Below are positions 18,694-27,494 of a stretch of DNA of 41,601 bases, piece after piece. The stretch covers positions 1 to 41,601 of the forward strand of contig JBHEQW010000012.1 of the NCBI GenBank assembly GCA_046530935.1, in the 5' to 3' direction. The notes under the pieces were generated by a model. The model did no database searches. It had not been told where the DNA came from and saw only the letters and a program-made list of their open reading frames with translations. How positions within the stretch are numbered: position 1 is the stretch's first letter; the number at the start of each line of letters is the position of its first letter. This stretch comes from Arsenophonus sp046530935. Its GTDB lineage: Bacteria > Pseudomonadota > Gammaproteobacteria > Enterobacterales > Enterobacteriaceae. Both the position numbers and the translations under genes were made by a program.

Positions 18694-19395
18694 TTATTCC
18701 GAAGAAAATAATCCTGCTTGATCAACGGTAACCCCTGCTCCCATTGTGGTAGATAGGCTAATTTTCTTAATATAAACACCTTTAGCAGAAGCTGGTTTTG
18801 CTTTTTTCAACGCAACAAATAGTGCTTCAAGATTTTCTTTTAATTTATTATTATCAAAATTAACTTTACCGATAGTGCTATGAATGATGCCGTTTTTATC
18901 ATTACGGTAATGGATCTGACCAGCTTTGGCATTTTGAACTGCTTTAGTGATATTAGACGTTACTGTTCCAACTTTTGGGTTTGGCATTAACCCGCGAGGT
19001 CCTAAAATTTGACCTAACTGGCCAACAATACGCATTGCCTCTGGTGAGGCAATAACTACATCAAAGTTCATTTCACCAGCTTTAATTTTATCCGCCAGAT
19101 CTTCCATGCCAACTAATTCAGCTCCAGCAGCTGTTGCAGCTTCAGCATTCACTCCTTGAGCAAATACAGCAACACATACAGAACGACCTGTCCCATGTGG
19201 TAAAACAGTTGCGCCACGAATATTTTGATCAGATTTACGTGCATCGATGCCAAGATTAACTGCAACATCAACACTTTCCACAAATTTGGCCGTCGCTAAT
19301 TCTTTCAAGAGTGTAATTGCTTCAATAATATCATATTGTTTAATTGCATCAATTTTTTCACGAATGTTATGCATGCGCTTGGTTAGTTTAGCCAT
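18694..19395 (-). CDS. rplA: 50S ribosomal protein L1
   Basis: L1 forms the mobile stalk at the ribosomal E site and represses its own mRNA. The 233 residues compare with 234 in E. coli. Conserved segments include NLGIDARKSDQNIRGATVLPHG (around residues 47-68), GRSV, ILGPRGLMPNPKVGT (about 124-138) and the C-terminal TTMGAGVTVDQAG. It is 5 bp after rplK, so the two are translationally coupled, as in other enterobacteria. Intact. Confidence 0.98.
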   Translation of the reverse strand: MAKLTKRMHNIREKIDAIKQYDIIEAITLLKELATAKFVESVDVAVNLGIDARKSDQNIRGATVLPHGTGRSVCVAVFAQGVNAEAATAAGAELVGMEDLADKIKAGEMNFDVVIASPEAMRIVGQLGQILGPRGLMPNPKVGTVTSNITKAVQNAKAGQIHYRNDKNGIIHSTIGKVNFDNNKLKENLEALFVALKKAKPASAKGVYIKKISLSTTMGAGVTVDQAGLFSSE

Positions 19396-19400
19396 TGATT

Positions 19401-19835
19401 TTAACCCTCCACTACCAAGCCGATGGAACGAGCAGTACCTTTAATTGAGCGGATCATCGCTTCAATATCAGCCCCTGTCATATCCATGGCTTTTGTTTCT
19501 GCAATTTCACGAATTTGTGCATTTGTTATTTTCCCAACTTTTTCTTTATTCTGTTTGCTTGAGCCTGATTTAATACCAGCTGCTTTTTTTAGTAATACAG
19601 CAGCAGGAGGTGTCTTAGTTATAAATGTAAATGAACGGTCTGAATAAACAGTGATTACAACTGGAATTGACAGGCCTTTTTCTAAGCTATCTGTTTTTGC
19701 ATTAAACGCCTTACAAAATTCCATGATGTTTACACCTTGTTGACCCAAAGCTGGACCAACAGGAGGGCTAGGGTTAGCCATGCCTGCTGCAACTTGCAGC
19801 TTAACATAGCTTTGTACTTTCTTGGCCTTGGCCAT
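19401..19835 (-). CDS. rplK: 50S ribosomal protein L11
   Basis: L11 forms the GTPase-associated centre with 23S rRNA helices 43/44. It has 144 residues against 142 in E. coli; the extra pair comes from the N-terminus MAKAKKVQSYV in place of MAKKVQAYV. The proline-rich NPSPPVGPALGQQGVNIMEF segment (about 22-41) and the C-terminal RNA-binding domain ending GTARSIGLVVEG are complete. Good Shine-Dalgarno (TTAGAGGAAATATGC ATG). First gene after nusG, with a candidate promoter in the 155-bp gap. Confidence 0.98.
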   Translation of the reverse strand: MAKAKKVQSYVKLQVAAGMANPSPPVGPALGQQGVNIMEFCKAFNAKTDSLEKGLSIPVVITVYSDRSFTFITKTPPAAVLLKKAAGIKSGSSKQNKEKVGKITNAQIREIAETKAMDMTGADIEAMIRSIKGTARSIGLVVEG

Positions 19836-19890
19836 GCATATTTCCTCTAATTAGGTAATCTTACTTCAAGTGCGAAGCTTCCATATGTAT

Positions 19891-19919
19891 ATATAATAAC
19901 ATGCTTAATATTCAGGCAA
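19891..19919 (-). promoter_or_regulatory. Candidate rplK promoter
   Basis: On the minus strand TTGCCT (19914-19919) and TTATAT (19891-19896) are separated by 17 bp, about 55 bp ahead of rplK. The position matches the L11 operon promoter of enterobacteria. Assigned by eye only. Confidence 0.5.
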
Positions 19920-19990
19920 TAGAAATAAAAGATTTGGATTCTAGCTAAATTTCCACTTTTTATAAGTAACATTTAAAATGAATTATGCTT

Positions 19991-20536
19991 TTACATTTTT
20001 TCTACTTGGCTAAAATCTAGCTCTACTGGGGTTGCGCGCCCGAAAATAGAAACCGATACTTTGAGACGGCTCTTTTCATAGTCAATTTCTTCAACGACAC
20101 CGTTGAAATCTGTAAATGGACCATCAGTAACGCGAACCATTTCTCCTGGTTCAAACAGTGTTTTTGGTCGTGGCTTATCGCCTACTTCTTGTAGGCGATT
20201 CATAATCGCATCAATTTCTTTATTGCTAATAGGAGCAGGGCGATCTGGTGTGCCACCAATAAAACCCATAATACGTGGTACGCTACGCACTAAATGCCAG
20301 CTATCATTATCCATGGTCATTTGAACTAAAACATATCCTGGAAAGAATTTCCGTTCACTTTTACGACGTTGGCCACTTCGAATTTCTATGACTTCTTCAG
20401 TTGGCACAATTACTTCACCAAACTTATCTTCCATAGCATGTAACTTGATATGCTCACGCAATGACTGGGCAACTCTAGCTTCAAATCCAGAAAATGCTTG
20501 AATAACATACCAGCGTTTTTTAGGGAATTCAGACAT
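19991..20536 (-). CDS. nusG: Transcription termination/antitermination factor NusG
   Basis: NusG binds the RNA polymerase clamp, suppresses pausing, and links polymerase to Rho or S10. Its 181 residues equal E. coli. The NGN domain (KKRWYVIQAFSGFEARVAQSL onward) and a KOW motif (PGEMVRVTDGPFTDFNG, about residues 127-143) are intact, ending FSQVEKM. It begins 1 bp after the secE stop codon, the usual coupled arrangement. Confidence 0.98.
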   Translation of the reverse strand: MSEFPKKRWYVIQAFSGFEARVAQSLREHIKLHAMEDKFGEVIVPTEEVIEIRSGQRRKSERKFFPGYVLVQMTMDNDSWHLVRSVPRIMGFIGGTPDRPAPISNKEIDAIMNRLQEVGDKPRPKTLFEPGEMVRVTDGPFTDFNGVVEEIDYEKSRLKVSVSIFGRATPVELDFSQVEKM

Positions 20537-20537
20537 C

Positions 20538-20921
20538 TTATAACCTTAGGCCTGTAATAAATGAAACTATACTTATCAGTATACCATCTAATCCCCAAAG
20601 AATTAGTGCCATAACGGCAGTAACTGCCCCAACAATTAATGTTGTATGTAATGTTTCCTGTCGCGTTGGCCAAATAACTTTATGCATTTCAACACGAGCT
20701 TCGCGAGCAAATGCTAAAGTTGCTTTTCCTTTTTCTGTCAACAATGCAATGCCGCCAGCAAAAGCGGCAATAGCAACAACTGCTATAACACGTAACGCAA
20801 GATTGTATTGTCTAAAATAGTAATTGCCAGCAATAGCAATAACTAAAAGAATCGCGACTAATACCCATTTTACTACATCAAAACTACCTTTGCTTTTTTG
20901 AGCATCACTATTCACACTCAT
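20538..20921 (-). CDS. secE: Preprotein translocase subunit SecE
   Basis: SecE clamps SecY in the inner-membrane Sec translocon. The 127-residue form is the enterobacterial three-helix type. Two hydrophobic segments lie near residues 17-36 (VKWVLVAILLVIAIAGNYYF) and 42-60, and the conserved cytoplasmic amphipathic helix ARVEMHKVIWPTRQETLHTT (about 76-95) precedes the essential third membrane helix. Just upstream is a 284-bp gap after tuf with hairpins and a possible promoter. Confidence 0.97.
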   Translation of the reverse strand: MSVNSDAQKSKGSFDVVKWVLVAILLVIAIAGNYYFRQYNLALRVIAVVAIAAFAGGIALLTEKGKATLAFAREARVEMHKVIWPTRQETLHTTLIVGAVTAVMALILWGLDGILISIVSFITGLRL

Positions 20922-21024
20922 AAATTAACCCGTTACCGTTACTATGATATGATTAAAAATTAATTTGCCTCATACAAAGGATTCAAATTTAATCGAAATA
21001 AAACATATCACTATTGTATCTTAC

Positions 21025-21054
21025 TTTATAGGGCATAAGCCAGTATGACATCAA
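21025..21054 (-). promoter_or_regulatory. Candidate secE-nusG promoter
   Basis: Minus-strand TTGATG (21049-21054) and TATAAA (21025-21030) with an 18-bp spacer lie about 105 bp before secE and after the tuf hairpin. This position fits the secE promoter of the E. coli tufB-secE spacer. By eye only. Confidence 0.45.
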
Positions 21055-21153
21055 CTATTGAGAGGTATCTAATAATTTTTTATACAGAGTATATAGCACT
21101 AATAATTGATAATATCACCTGTTGATGAGATAGGTGATTAAGTTATCTAAGGT

Positions 21154-21191
21154 AGTGTAAAAATGGAATCATCGGATGCCATTTTTACACT
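21154..21191. terminator. Hairpin after tuf (possible terminator/attenuator)
   Basis: AGTGTAAAAATGG (21154-21166) pairs perfectly with CCATTTTTACACT (21179-21191), 13 bp with a 12-nt loop, beginning 14 bp after the tuf stop. For minus-strand (tuf) transcription no U-run follows the stem; the T-run (21192-21200) lies on the tuf side. It may therefore be a weak attenuator, an RNA-stabilising hairpin, or an antisense terminator. A second stem (TCACCT/AGGTGA, about 21116-21137) follows. Confidence 0.55.
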
Positions 21192-21205
21192 TATTTTTTT
21201 AAATA

Positions 21206-22390
21206 TTAAACAATAATTTTAGCAACTATACCAGCTCCGACTGTACGACCACCTTCACGGATCGCAAAACGAAGTCCTTCATCCATCGCGATTGGTGCTA
21301 TCAACATCACTTTCATCTTGATATTATCACCTGGCATTACCATCTCTACGCCTTCTGGTAACTCTATTGTGCCAGTTACATCAGTTGTTCTAAAATAAAA
21401 CTGTGGACGATAACCTTTAAAGAATGGAGTGTGGCGACCGCCCTCATCTTTGGTCAGAATATAAACTTCTGTTTCAAATTGAGTATGCGGATTGATTGAA
21501 CCTGGTTTTGCCAATACTTGGCCGCGCTCTACATCTTCACGCTTAGTGCCACGTAATAAAACTCCTATGTTCTCACCTGCACGACCTTCGTCCAATAGTT
21601 TACGAAACATTTCTACGCCAGTACACGTTGTTTTCGTCGTATCTTTCATTCCAATAATTTCGACTTCTTCGCCAACCTTAATAATACCACGCTCTACACG
21701 TCCTGTTACTACGGTTCCACGACCTGATATCGAAAACACATCTTCAATTGGTAATAAGAACGCTTTATCTATCGCGCGCTCTGGTTCTGGTATATAACTA
21801 TCAAGAGCATCTGATAACTCTATAATTTTATTTTCCCATTCTGGAATGCCTTCTAGAGCCTTCAGCGCTGAACCTTTGATTACCGGCGTGTCGTCTCCTG
21901 GAAAATCATACTGAGAAAGCAATTCACGTACTTCCATTTCAATCAGTTCCAATAACTCTTCATCATCAACCATATCACATTTGTTCAGAAAAACGATAAT
22001 ATAAGGGACGCCTACCTGGCGAGCTAATAAGATATGCTCACGTGTTTGTGGCATTGGACCATCTGTTGCCGCAACCACTAAAATTGCGCCGTCCATTTGT
22101 GCTGCCCCGGTAATCATGTTCTTTACATAATCTGTATGGCCTGGGCAATCAACGTGGGCATAATGGCGGCTAAGTGTATCGTATTCTACGTGAGAGGTAG
22201 AAATTGTGATACCACGTGCTTTTTCTTCTGGAGCATTATCAATTTGATGAAATGCGCGAGCACTTCCACCATATTTTTTTGCTAATACGCTGGTAATTGC
22301 TGCAGTTAAAGTTGTTTTACCGTGGTCAACGTGGCCAATTGTACCAACGTTAACATGTGGTTTTTTACGTTCAAATTTTTCTTTAGACAC
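21206..22390 (-). CDS. tuf: Elongation factor Tu
   Basis: EF-Tu carries aminoacyl-tRNA to the ribosome as a GTP complex. It has 394 residues. GTPase motifs are intact: GHVDHGKT (19-26), DCPGH (about 81-85) and NKCD (about 136-139). Domains 2 and 3 continue to GAGIVAKIIV. fusA lies 74 bp upstream, as for tufA of the str operon; secE-nusG lies downstream, as for tufB. This single gene therefore joins two loci that are separate in E. coli, which suggests a tufA/tufB recombination. The tRNA genes that precede tufB in E. coli are absent here. Whether another tuf copy exists elsewhere cannot be told from this window. Confidence 0.98.
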   Translation of the reverse strand: MSKEKFERKKPHVNVGTIGHVDHGKTTLTAAITSVLAKKYGGSARAFHQIDNAPEEKARGITISTSHVEYDTLSRHYAHVDCPGHTDYVKNMITGAAQMDGAILVVAATDGPMPQTREHILLARQVGVPYIIVFLNKCDMVDDEELLELIEMEVRELLSQYDFPGDDTPVIKGSALKALEGIPEWENKIIELSDALDSYIPEPERAIDKAFLLPIEDVFSISGRGTVVTGRVERGIIKVGEEVEIIGMKDTTKTTCTGVEMFRKLLDEGRAGENIGVLLRGTKREDVERGQVLAKPGSINPHTQFETEVYILTKDEGGRHTPFFKGYRPQFYFRTTDVTGTIELPEGVEMVMPGDNIKMKVMLIAPIAMDEGLRFAIREGGRTVGAGIVAKIIV

Positions 22391-22464
22391 GACTCTATTC
22401 CTTATAAAGTTCTCTCAAACAATTAGGAGAGAACAAGATTAAATAGTTAAAGCGAAAAAGCCAA

Positions 22465-24576
22465 TTATTTAGCTTTACGAGCTTCAATAATTTCTTGAGC
22501 AACATTGGTTGGTGCTTCATTGTACTTCAAAAATTCCATTGAGTAAGAAGCACGGCCTTGAGTTTGTGAACGCAGATCTGTAGCATAACCAAACATTTCT
22601 GACAATGGCGCTTGAGCAGAAACTGTCTTACCAGTTGCTGTATCTTCCATTCCTTCAATCATGCCACGACGACGGTTTAGATTACCAATTACGTCACCCA
22701 TATAGTCTTCAGGCGTTTCAACTTCAACTTTCATGATTGGTTCTAGTAAAACCGGGTTTGCTTTTATAAAGGCTTCTTTAAAAGCCATAGAACCTGCAAT
22801 TTTGAATGCTATTTCCGAGGAATCAACCTCATGATATGAACCATAATACAATGTCACTTTGACATCAACAATTGGATAGCCAGCAAGAACGCCATTTTTT
22901 ATCTGTTCTTGAATGCCTTTATCAACCGCAGGTATGTACTCTTTAGGTACAACGCCACCAACGATTTCGTTGTGGAATTCATAACCAATTTCATGCCCTG
23001 GTTTTAAAGGTTCAATGCGTATACATACATGAGCAAATTGACCACGACCACCAGACTGACGAACAAACTTACCTTCCTGCTCAACAGACTTGCGAATAGT
23101 CTCACGGTATGCTACTTGTGGGTTACCAACATTTGCTTCAACTTTAAATTCACGACGCATACGGTCAACTAATATTTCCAGATGCAGCTCACCCATACCA
23201 GCAATAATTGTTTGGCCAGATTCTTCATCTGTTGAAACCCGGAAAGATGGATCTTCTTGAGCCAAACGACCTAAAGCAATACTCATTTTTTCTTGATCGG
23301 CTTTAGTTTTAGGTTCAATAGCAACAGAAATAACAGGTTGTGGAAATTCCATGCGCTCCAAAATAATTGGCGCATCCATAGCACATAGCGTATCACCGGT
23401 AGTCACATCTTTGAGACCGATAGCAGCAGCAATGTCGCCAGCTCTGACTTCTTTAATTTCTTCGCGTTTATTAGCATGCATCTGAACGATACGACTAAAA
23501 CGCTCTTTTTTATCCTTAACTGAGTTAAGAACGGTATCTCCTGAGTTAACCACACCAGAGTAAACCCGGAAAAAAGTCAAATTACCAACAAATGGATCAC
23601 TTGTAATTTTGAATGCCAATGCTGAAAAAGGCTCATCATCACTTGCATGACGTTCTGCTACTGTGTTTTTGCCATCGGTTAAAACACTTTTAATTGCTGG
23701 AATATCAATAGGCGATGGCAAATATTCAATAACCGCATCCAGCATTGCTTGCACACCTTTGTTTTTAAAGGCAGAACCACAGGTAACTAAAATAATTTCA
23801 TTATTTAATACGCGCTTACGCAATGCTTGTTTGATCTCTTCTTCAGATAGTTCTTTGCCAGCAAAATATTTTTCCATCAACTCATCTGATGCTTCAGCGG
23901 CAGCTTCAATCAGCTTACCATGCCACTCTTCGGCTTGAGCTTGTAAGTTTTTTGGAATGTCGTCATAAATAAAAGTGATGCCTTGGTCACTGTCATTCCA
24001 CTGGATTGCTTTTATTTTAACTAAATCTATAATACCAGTAAATGATTCTTCAGCACCAATAGGTAACTGAAGTAGAACTGGTATTGCTAGCAGACGTGTT
24101 TCAATCTGTTCAACAACACGTAAGAAATTAGCACCCATTCGATCCATTTTATTAATAAATGCAATACGTGGTACTTGATACTTATTTGCCTGACGCCAAA
24201 CTGTTTCAGACTGTGGTTGGACACCACCAACTGCACAATAAACCATTACCGCACCATCAAGAACCCGCATAGAGCGTTCTACTTCAATAGTGAAGTCAAC
24301 GTGTCCTGGTGTATCAATAATGTTAATACGGTGTTCATCAAACTGGTTCCCCATACCAGACCAGAAAGCAGTAGTTGCAGCTGAAGTAATAGTAATCCCA
24401 CGTTCCTGCTCCTGCTCCATCCAGTCCATCGTTGCTGCGCCATCATGAACTTCACCAATTTTATGGCTTACCCCAGTATAAAATAGGATACGTTCAGTTG
24501 TAGTGGTCTTGCCAGCATCAATATGGGCGCTAATACTGATGTTGCGATAACGCATAATAGGAGTTTTACGAGCCAT
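22465..24576 (-). CDS. fusA: Elongation factor G
   Basis: EF-G drives ribosomal translocation and, with RRF, recycling. The start at 24576 (MARKTPIMRYRNISISAHIDAG) gives 703 residues, against 704 in E. coli. An upstream ATG at 24600 would add eight residues absent from the family, and the GAGAGG ribosome-binding site sits right ahead of 24576. GTPase motifs AHIDAGKT (about 17-24), DTPGHVDF and NKMD are intact, as is domain IV with GGVVPKEYIPAVDKGIQEQ. It lies between rpsG (80-bp gap) and tuf in the str operon order. Confidence 0.98.
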   Translation of the reverse strand: MARKTPIMRYRNISISAHIDAGKTTTTERILFYTGVSHKIGEVHDGAATMDWMEQEQERGITITSAATTAFWSGMGNQFDEHRINIIDTPGHVDFTIEVERSMRVLDGAVMVYCAVGGVQPQSETVWRQANKYQVPRIAFINKMDRMGANFLRVVEQIETRLLAIPVLLQLPIGAEESFTGIIDLVKIKAIQWNDSDQGITFIYDDIPKNLQAQAEEWHGKLIEAAAEASDELMEKYFAGKELSEEEIKQALRKRVLNNEIILVTCGSAFKNKGVQAMLDAVIEYLPSPIDIPAIKSVLTDGKNTVAERHASDDEPFSALAFKITSDPFVGNLTFFRVYSGVVNSGDTVLNSVKDKKERFSRIVQMHANKREEIKEVRAGDIAAAIGLKDVTTGDTLCAMDAPIILERMEFPQPVISVAIEPKTKADQEKMSIALGRLAQEDPSFRVSTDEESGQTIIAGMGELHLEILVDRMRREFKVEANVGNPQVAYRETIRKSVEQEGKFVRQSGGRGQFAHVCIRIEPLKPGHEIGYEFHNEIVGGVVPKEYIPAVDKGIQEQIKNGVLAGYPIVDVKVTLYYGSYHEVDSSEIAFKIAGSMAFKEAFIKANPVLLEPIMKVEVETPEDYMGDVIGNLNRRRGMIEGMEDTATGKTVSAQAPLSEMFGYATDLRSQTQGRASYSMEFLKYNEAPTNVAQEIIEARKAK

Positions 24577-24656
24577 TTTTCCTCTCTCGTGATAGTTCAA
24601 TTCGTAAATGAGAGTAACGTCATGGGTTACACATTACGAAATATAACTAGCGAAAG

Positions 24657-25127
24657 TTACCAACGATAGTGCGCAAACGCCTTGTTAGCTTCTGCCATAC
24701 GATGAACATCTTCACGTTTTTTTACAGCAGTGCCTTTATTTTCGACCGCATCAGATAATTCGCTTGCTAAGCGCAAAGCCATTGATTTATCACCGCGTTT
24801 ACGAGCAGCATCAACAATCCAACGCATTGCTAGTGCATTACGACGTACAGGACGAACTTCAACAGGAACCTGGTAAGTTGAACCACCAACACGGCGTGAT
24901 TTAACTTCCACTGTTGGACGAACATTGTCCAGAGCTATTTCAAATGCATCTAAATGATCTTTTCCAGCACGTTGAGCTAGGGCCTCAAGTGCACTATATA
25001 CAATTGCTTCTGCAGTAGATTTTTTACCATCTACCATCAAAATATTAATAAATTTAGCCAATAATTCTGATCCAAACTTTGGATCAGCTAGAATTTTGCG
25101 TTGACCAATTACACGACGGCGTGGCAT
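24657..25127 (-). CDS. rpsG: 30S ribosomal protein S7
   Basis: S7 nucleates assembly of the 30S head and contacts E-site tRNA. The 156-residue length is the standard form; E. coli K-12 has a longer C-terminal variant. It opens PRRRVIGQRKILADPKFGS and ends NKAFAHYRW. In E. coli S7 represses the str operon through the rpsL-rpsG spacer; here that spacer is 98 bp. Intact. Confidence 0.98.
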   Translation of the reverse strand: MPRRRVIGQRKILADPKFGSELLAKFINILMVDGKKSTAEAIVYSALEALAQRAGKDHLDAFEIALDNVRPTVEVKSRRVGGSTYQVPVEVRPVRRNALAMRWIVDAARKRGDKSMALRLASELSDAVENKGTAVKKREDVHRMAEANKAFAHYRW

Positions 25128-25225
25128 GAATATACTCCACTTTTAAATTCAGAGTTTTCAAAAACTCTATAAGTTTATTTTGAGATTAAAAATTAAATAC
25201 TTGGCCTTTACTTAATTGGAAGCCA

Positions 25226-25600
25226 TTAAGCTTTAGGCCTCTTGGCCCCGTATTTAGAACGACCTTGTTTGCGATCTTTTACACCAGAACAGTCTAGTGC
25301 ACCGCGTACAGTGTGATAACGCACACCTGGTAAGTCTTTAACACGACCACCACGAATTAAGATTACTGAGTGCTCCTGCAAATTATGGCCTTCACCACCA
25401 ATATAAGAAGATACTTCATAACCATTAGTTAAACGAACACGGCATACTTTCCGCAATGCTGAGTTAGGTTTTTTAGGGGTGGTAGTATACACACGAGTAC
25501 ATACACCACGTTTTTGCGGGCAAGCTTCCAGTGCTGGAACGTTGCTTTTTACAACTTTCGAGCTACGTGGTTTGCGAACCAGCTGATTAATTGTTGCCAT
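25226..25600 (-). CDS. rpsL: 30S ribosomal protein S12
   Basis: S12 sits at the decoding centre and controls accuracy. The start at 25600 gives 124 residues, the family length, and is preceded by AGGAGC. A longer frame up to 25666 adds 22 residues with no family support. The streptomycin-region sequence TTTPKKPNSALRK is wild type, as is LPGVRYHTVRG. First gene of the str operon, with a clear promoter about 75 bp upstream of its start codon. Confidence 0.98.
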   Translation of the reverse strand: MATINQLVRKPRSSKVVKSNVPALEACPQKRGVCTRVYTTTPKKPNSALRKVCRVRLTNGYEVSSYIGGEGHNLQEHSVILIRGGRVKDLPGVRYHTVRGALDCSGVKDRKQGRSKYGAKRPKA

Positions 25601-25677
25601 TAAAAAGCTCCTGGTTTTTTTTCGTAAACATGGATATTTTCTTTGTTTATTGTCATCGTAAAACACGAAGACGCAGA

Positions 25678-25706
25678 ATTTTATTGCTGACAGAGACCTG
25701 TGTCAA
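25678..25706 (-). promoter_or_regulatory. str operon promoter
   Basis: Minus-strand TTGACA (25701-25706) and TAAAAT (25678-25683) are separated by 17 bp. The -10 box and the following CTGCGTC closely resemble the E. coli str promoter (CTTGACA...TAAAATTCGGCGTC). The leader to rpsL is about 75 nt. This should drive rpsL-rpsG-fusA-tuf, and possibly onward into secE and rpoBC. Confidence 0.85.
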
Positions 25707-25731
25707 GAAATATAGAAAGGATCATCCCTTC

Positions 25732-25739
25732 TTACCAAG
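25732..25739 (+). repeat. Left target-site duplication of IS256-family copy 5
   Basis: TTACCAAG here and CTACCAAG at 27172-27179 (7 of 8 identical) bracket the element. The right copy contains the tusB stop codon. Confidence 0.55.
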
Positions 25740-27171
25740 TAGTTATTAGTAAATTTTATGCATGGTGGTCAAGTTACGTTCATCACTATGATATTTCCAG
25801 AATCTATTCTGCATCCTTAAGTTAGGTGTTGTTTAGTACTAGTGTTTTAATAGATTAAATTTCTTTAATCGGGTCTTTACCAGATTTTCTTGGCAGATTG
25901 AAGTAGTTTAAATGCCATTAAAATGGCTTATTTTCTCAAACTAGACTTTTCACGTGTCAATCTCATAGCCTAGTTTCATAAAAGCTGACCAAATCTGATT
26001 GGTCGTTTTTATTTATGCCAATGTTCTGATGGTGTGGCGTGAGGACTAGAATGCCACCAGCAGTTCTTTCTTGATCTTTCTTCAGCTTCTTCATAGCTGC
26101 AGTAAATGAGATATTTCGCTGAAAAGCTTGTTAATAAAACATCAATGGCATTATTGGCATTATTATCGGCATCCTGATTCTTCGCTAATCAGACTTTTAG
26201 TAGTTCAGGATTTAACTTTAAGTTTTATGCTTTTATGGAGTGAAGTTAGCCTATTAGCTGTTTTATGCCAACTAACACCGTTGGAGCTATGTGTCCGGAA
26301 ATATTTTGCCATTGCCTCCTAAAATTAATGGCACTGGCTTCTCTTGGAAGCCTAAAAGATACAGTTAAGCCATGAATTTCAAGGCAATTAATAAGTTCTG
26401 GCCAGTTTGCTTTTGAGTCTAAATAACTATATTTTGACTGCAATTAGCTTCTTAAGTCTATGCTCAGTGGCCTAGATAATCAGCATAACAGATAACAAGA
26501 AAAGATGATTATCTTGCATAAGCGAAAACTGTATATGTCATCGGCTAAGGAATAAAGGTATCGATATTGCTTAAATCCTGCATGTACCAATGCCTTTGCT
26601 CTTCAACACATTGCTGTTTCAGTCTGTTGATGGTGTTCTGGCAGATGATAGACCATTTGCTTTTTCAGTAAGAAACGCCTCCAAAGGTTTGTGAAAATCA
26701 GATATGGAGAAGATGTTTAAAGCTATAGCAATATCGTATGGCAAGTCTTATACAATTTTACACGATTTAGATAAGTAGGCAGTTACGATCTATTGAAGCA
26801 TATTCTATTGCCATATCGAGCTATAAGATTAGGCACTTTAATCGCAAGATTACTAATAGCAATTTGTATGCTCTTATGCCTAAGATAACCGTTAAGAAAG
26901 ACCGCATAAACACATGTCGAAAAAGCAGCGCTCAGCATTTTATTACGGCATAGTTTCAAGTTCAGTCTCAACGTCGCTTATAATATAAGGTGGCTTGTGC
27001 CATTATATATGAGTTCATGCAAGGTATCAGAGGTAATATCTAATTTCGCAGATTACATTCTATAGTATACTTTTAATGACATAACATATATCTATTATTG
27101 AACTTATTAACTAAATCAATCAGCAGGATTGTCCATTTTTTCAAAATTCTATAGATTAAAAATGAGTATAG
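25740..27171 (-). mobile_element. IS256-family element, decayed, copy 5, between tusB and rpsL
   Basis: Minus-strand transposase fragments include NGYLRHKSIQIAISNLAIKV and PNLIARYGNRICFNRS (26783-26890; family IKVPKVRDRSG...RFNSS) and a segment like NAIDVLLTSFSAKY (about 26125-26165). It shares a TAG codon (plus-strand CTA 26046-26048) with copies 2 and 3. The right-end tip TAGTTATTAGTAAAT starts at 25740. The left end lies directly against the tusB stop. No intact frame. It separates the tus genes from rpsL, which are near neighbours in E. coli, but leaves both intact. Confidence 0.82.
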
Positions 27172-27477
27172 CTACCAAGCAAAATATTGTGGATGCTTTA
27201 CCGTTAATTGCACAAAATTAACATAAGATATCTGATAGATATAAGATGATATATATGACAGCAAGCCTCTTGCTTCAATATCATTTTGTAAACCAAAAAC
27301 ATGAATTCCTTTATCTTGTAATTGTATTAAAAAATTATTATTTTTATTATCAGGTGAGATTTTATGTCCTAGCAAAATACCATCTTGTAATAATAACACA
27401 TCATCCTGTTCAGTTAATAAGTTAATTAGTGAATTAAAGTCACTATAATAAGGAGAAGTAGAAATAGCATATAACAT
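27172..27477 (-). CDS. tusB: Sulfur-relay protein TusB
   Basis: TusB is the small subunit of the TusBCD hexamer, which passes sulfur from TusA to TusE and then MnmA for 2-thiolation of tRNA wobble uridine. The 101-residue product compares with 95 in E. coli. LLLQDGILLG, ARGL and VNFVQLTVKHPQYFAW (family TDFVRLTVKHPSQMAW) are recognisable. There is a good ribosome-binding site (CAGGAGACTAAC ATG), 17 bp after tusC. The gene ends exactly at the border of an IS256-family relic. Order tusD-tusC-tusB is conserved. Confidence 0.93.
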   Translation of the reverse strand: MLYAISTSPYYSDFNSLINLLTEQDDVLLLQDGILLGHKISPDNKNNNFLIQLQDKGIHVFGLQNDIEARGLLSYISSYIYQISYVNFVQLTVKHPQYFAW

Positions 27478-27494
27478 GTTAGTCTCCTGTTTAA

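Noticed and set aside
20922..21205. tRNA genes next to tuf, as before E. coli tufB
   Set aside because: No cloverleaf or T-loop consensus was seen in the tuf-secE or fusA-tuf spacers.
24577..24600. An earlier EF-G start at 24600
   Set aside because: It adds eight non-homologous residues, while GAGAGG lies directly before 24576.
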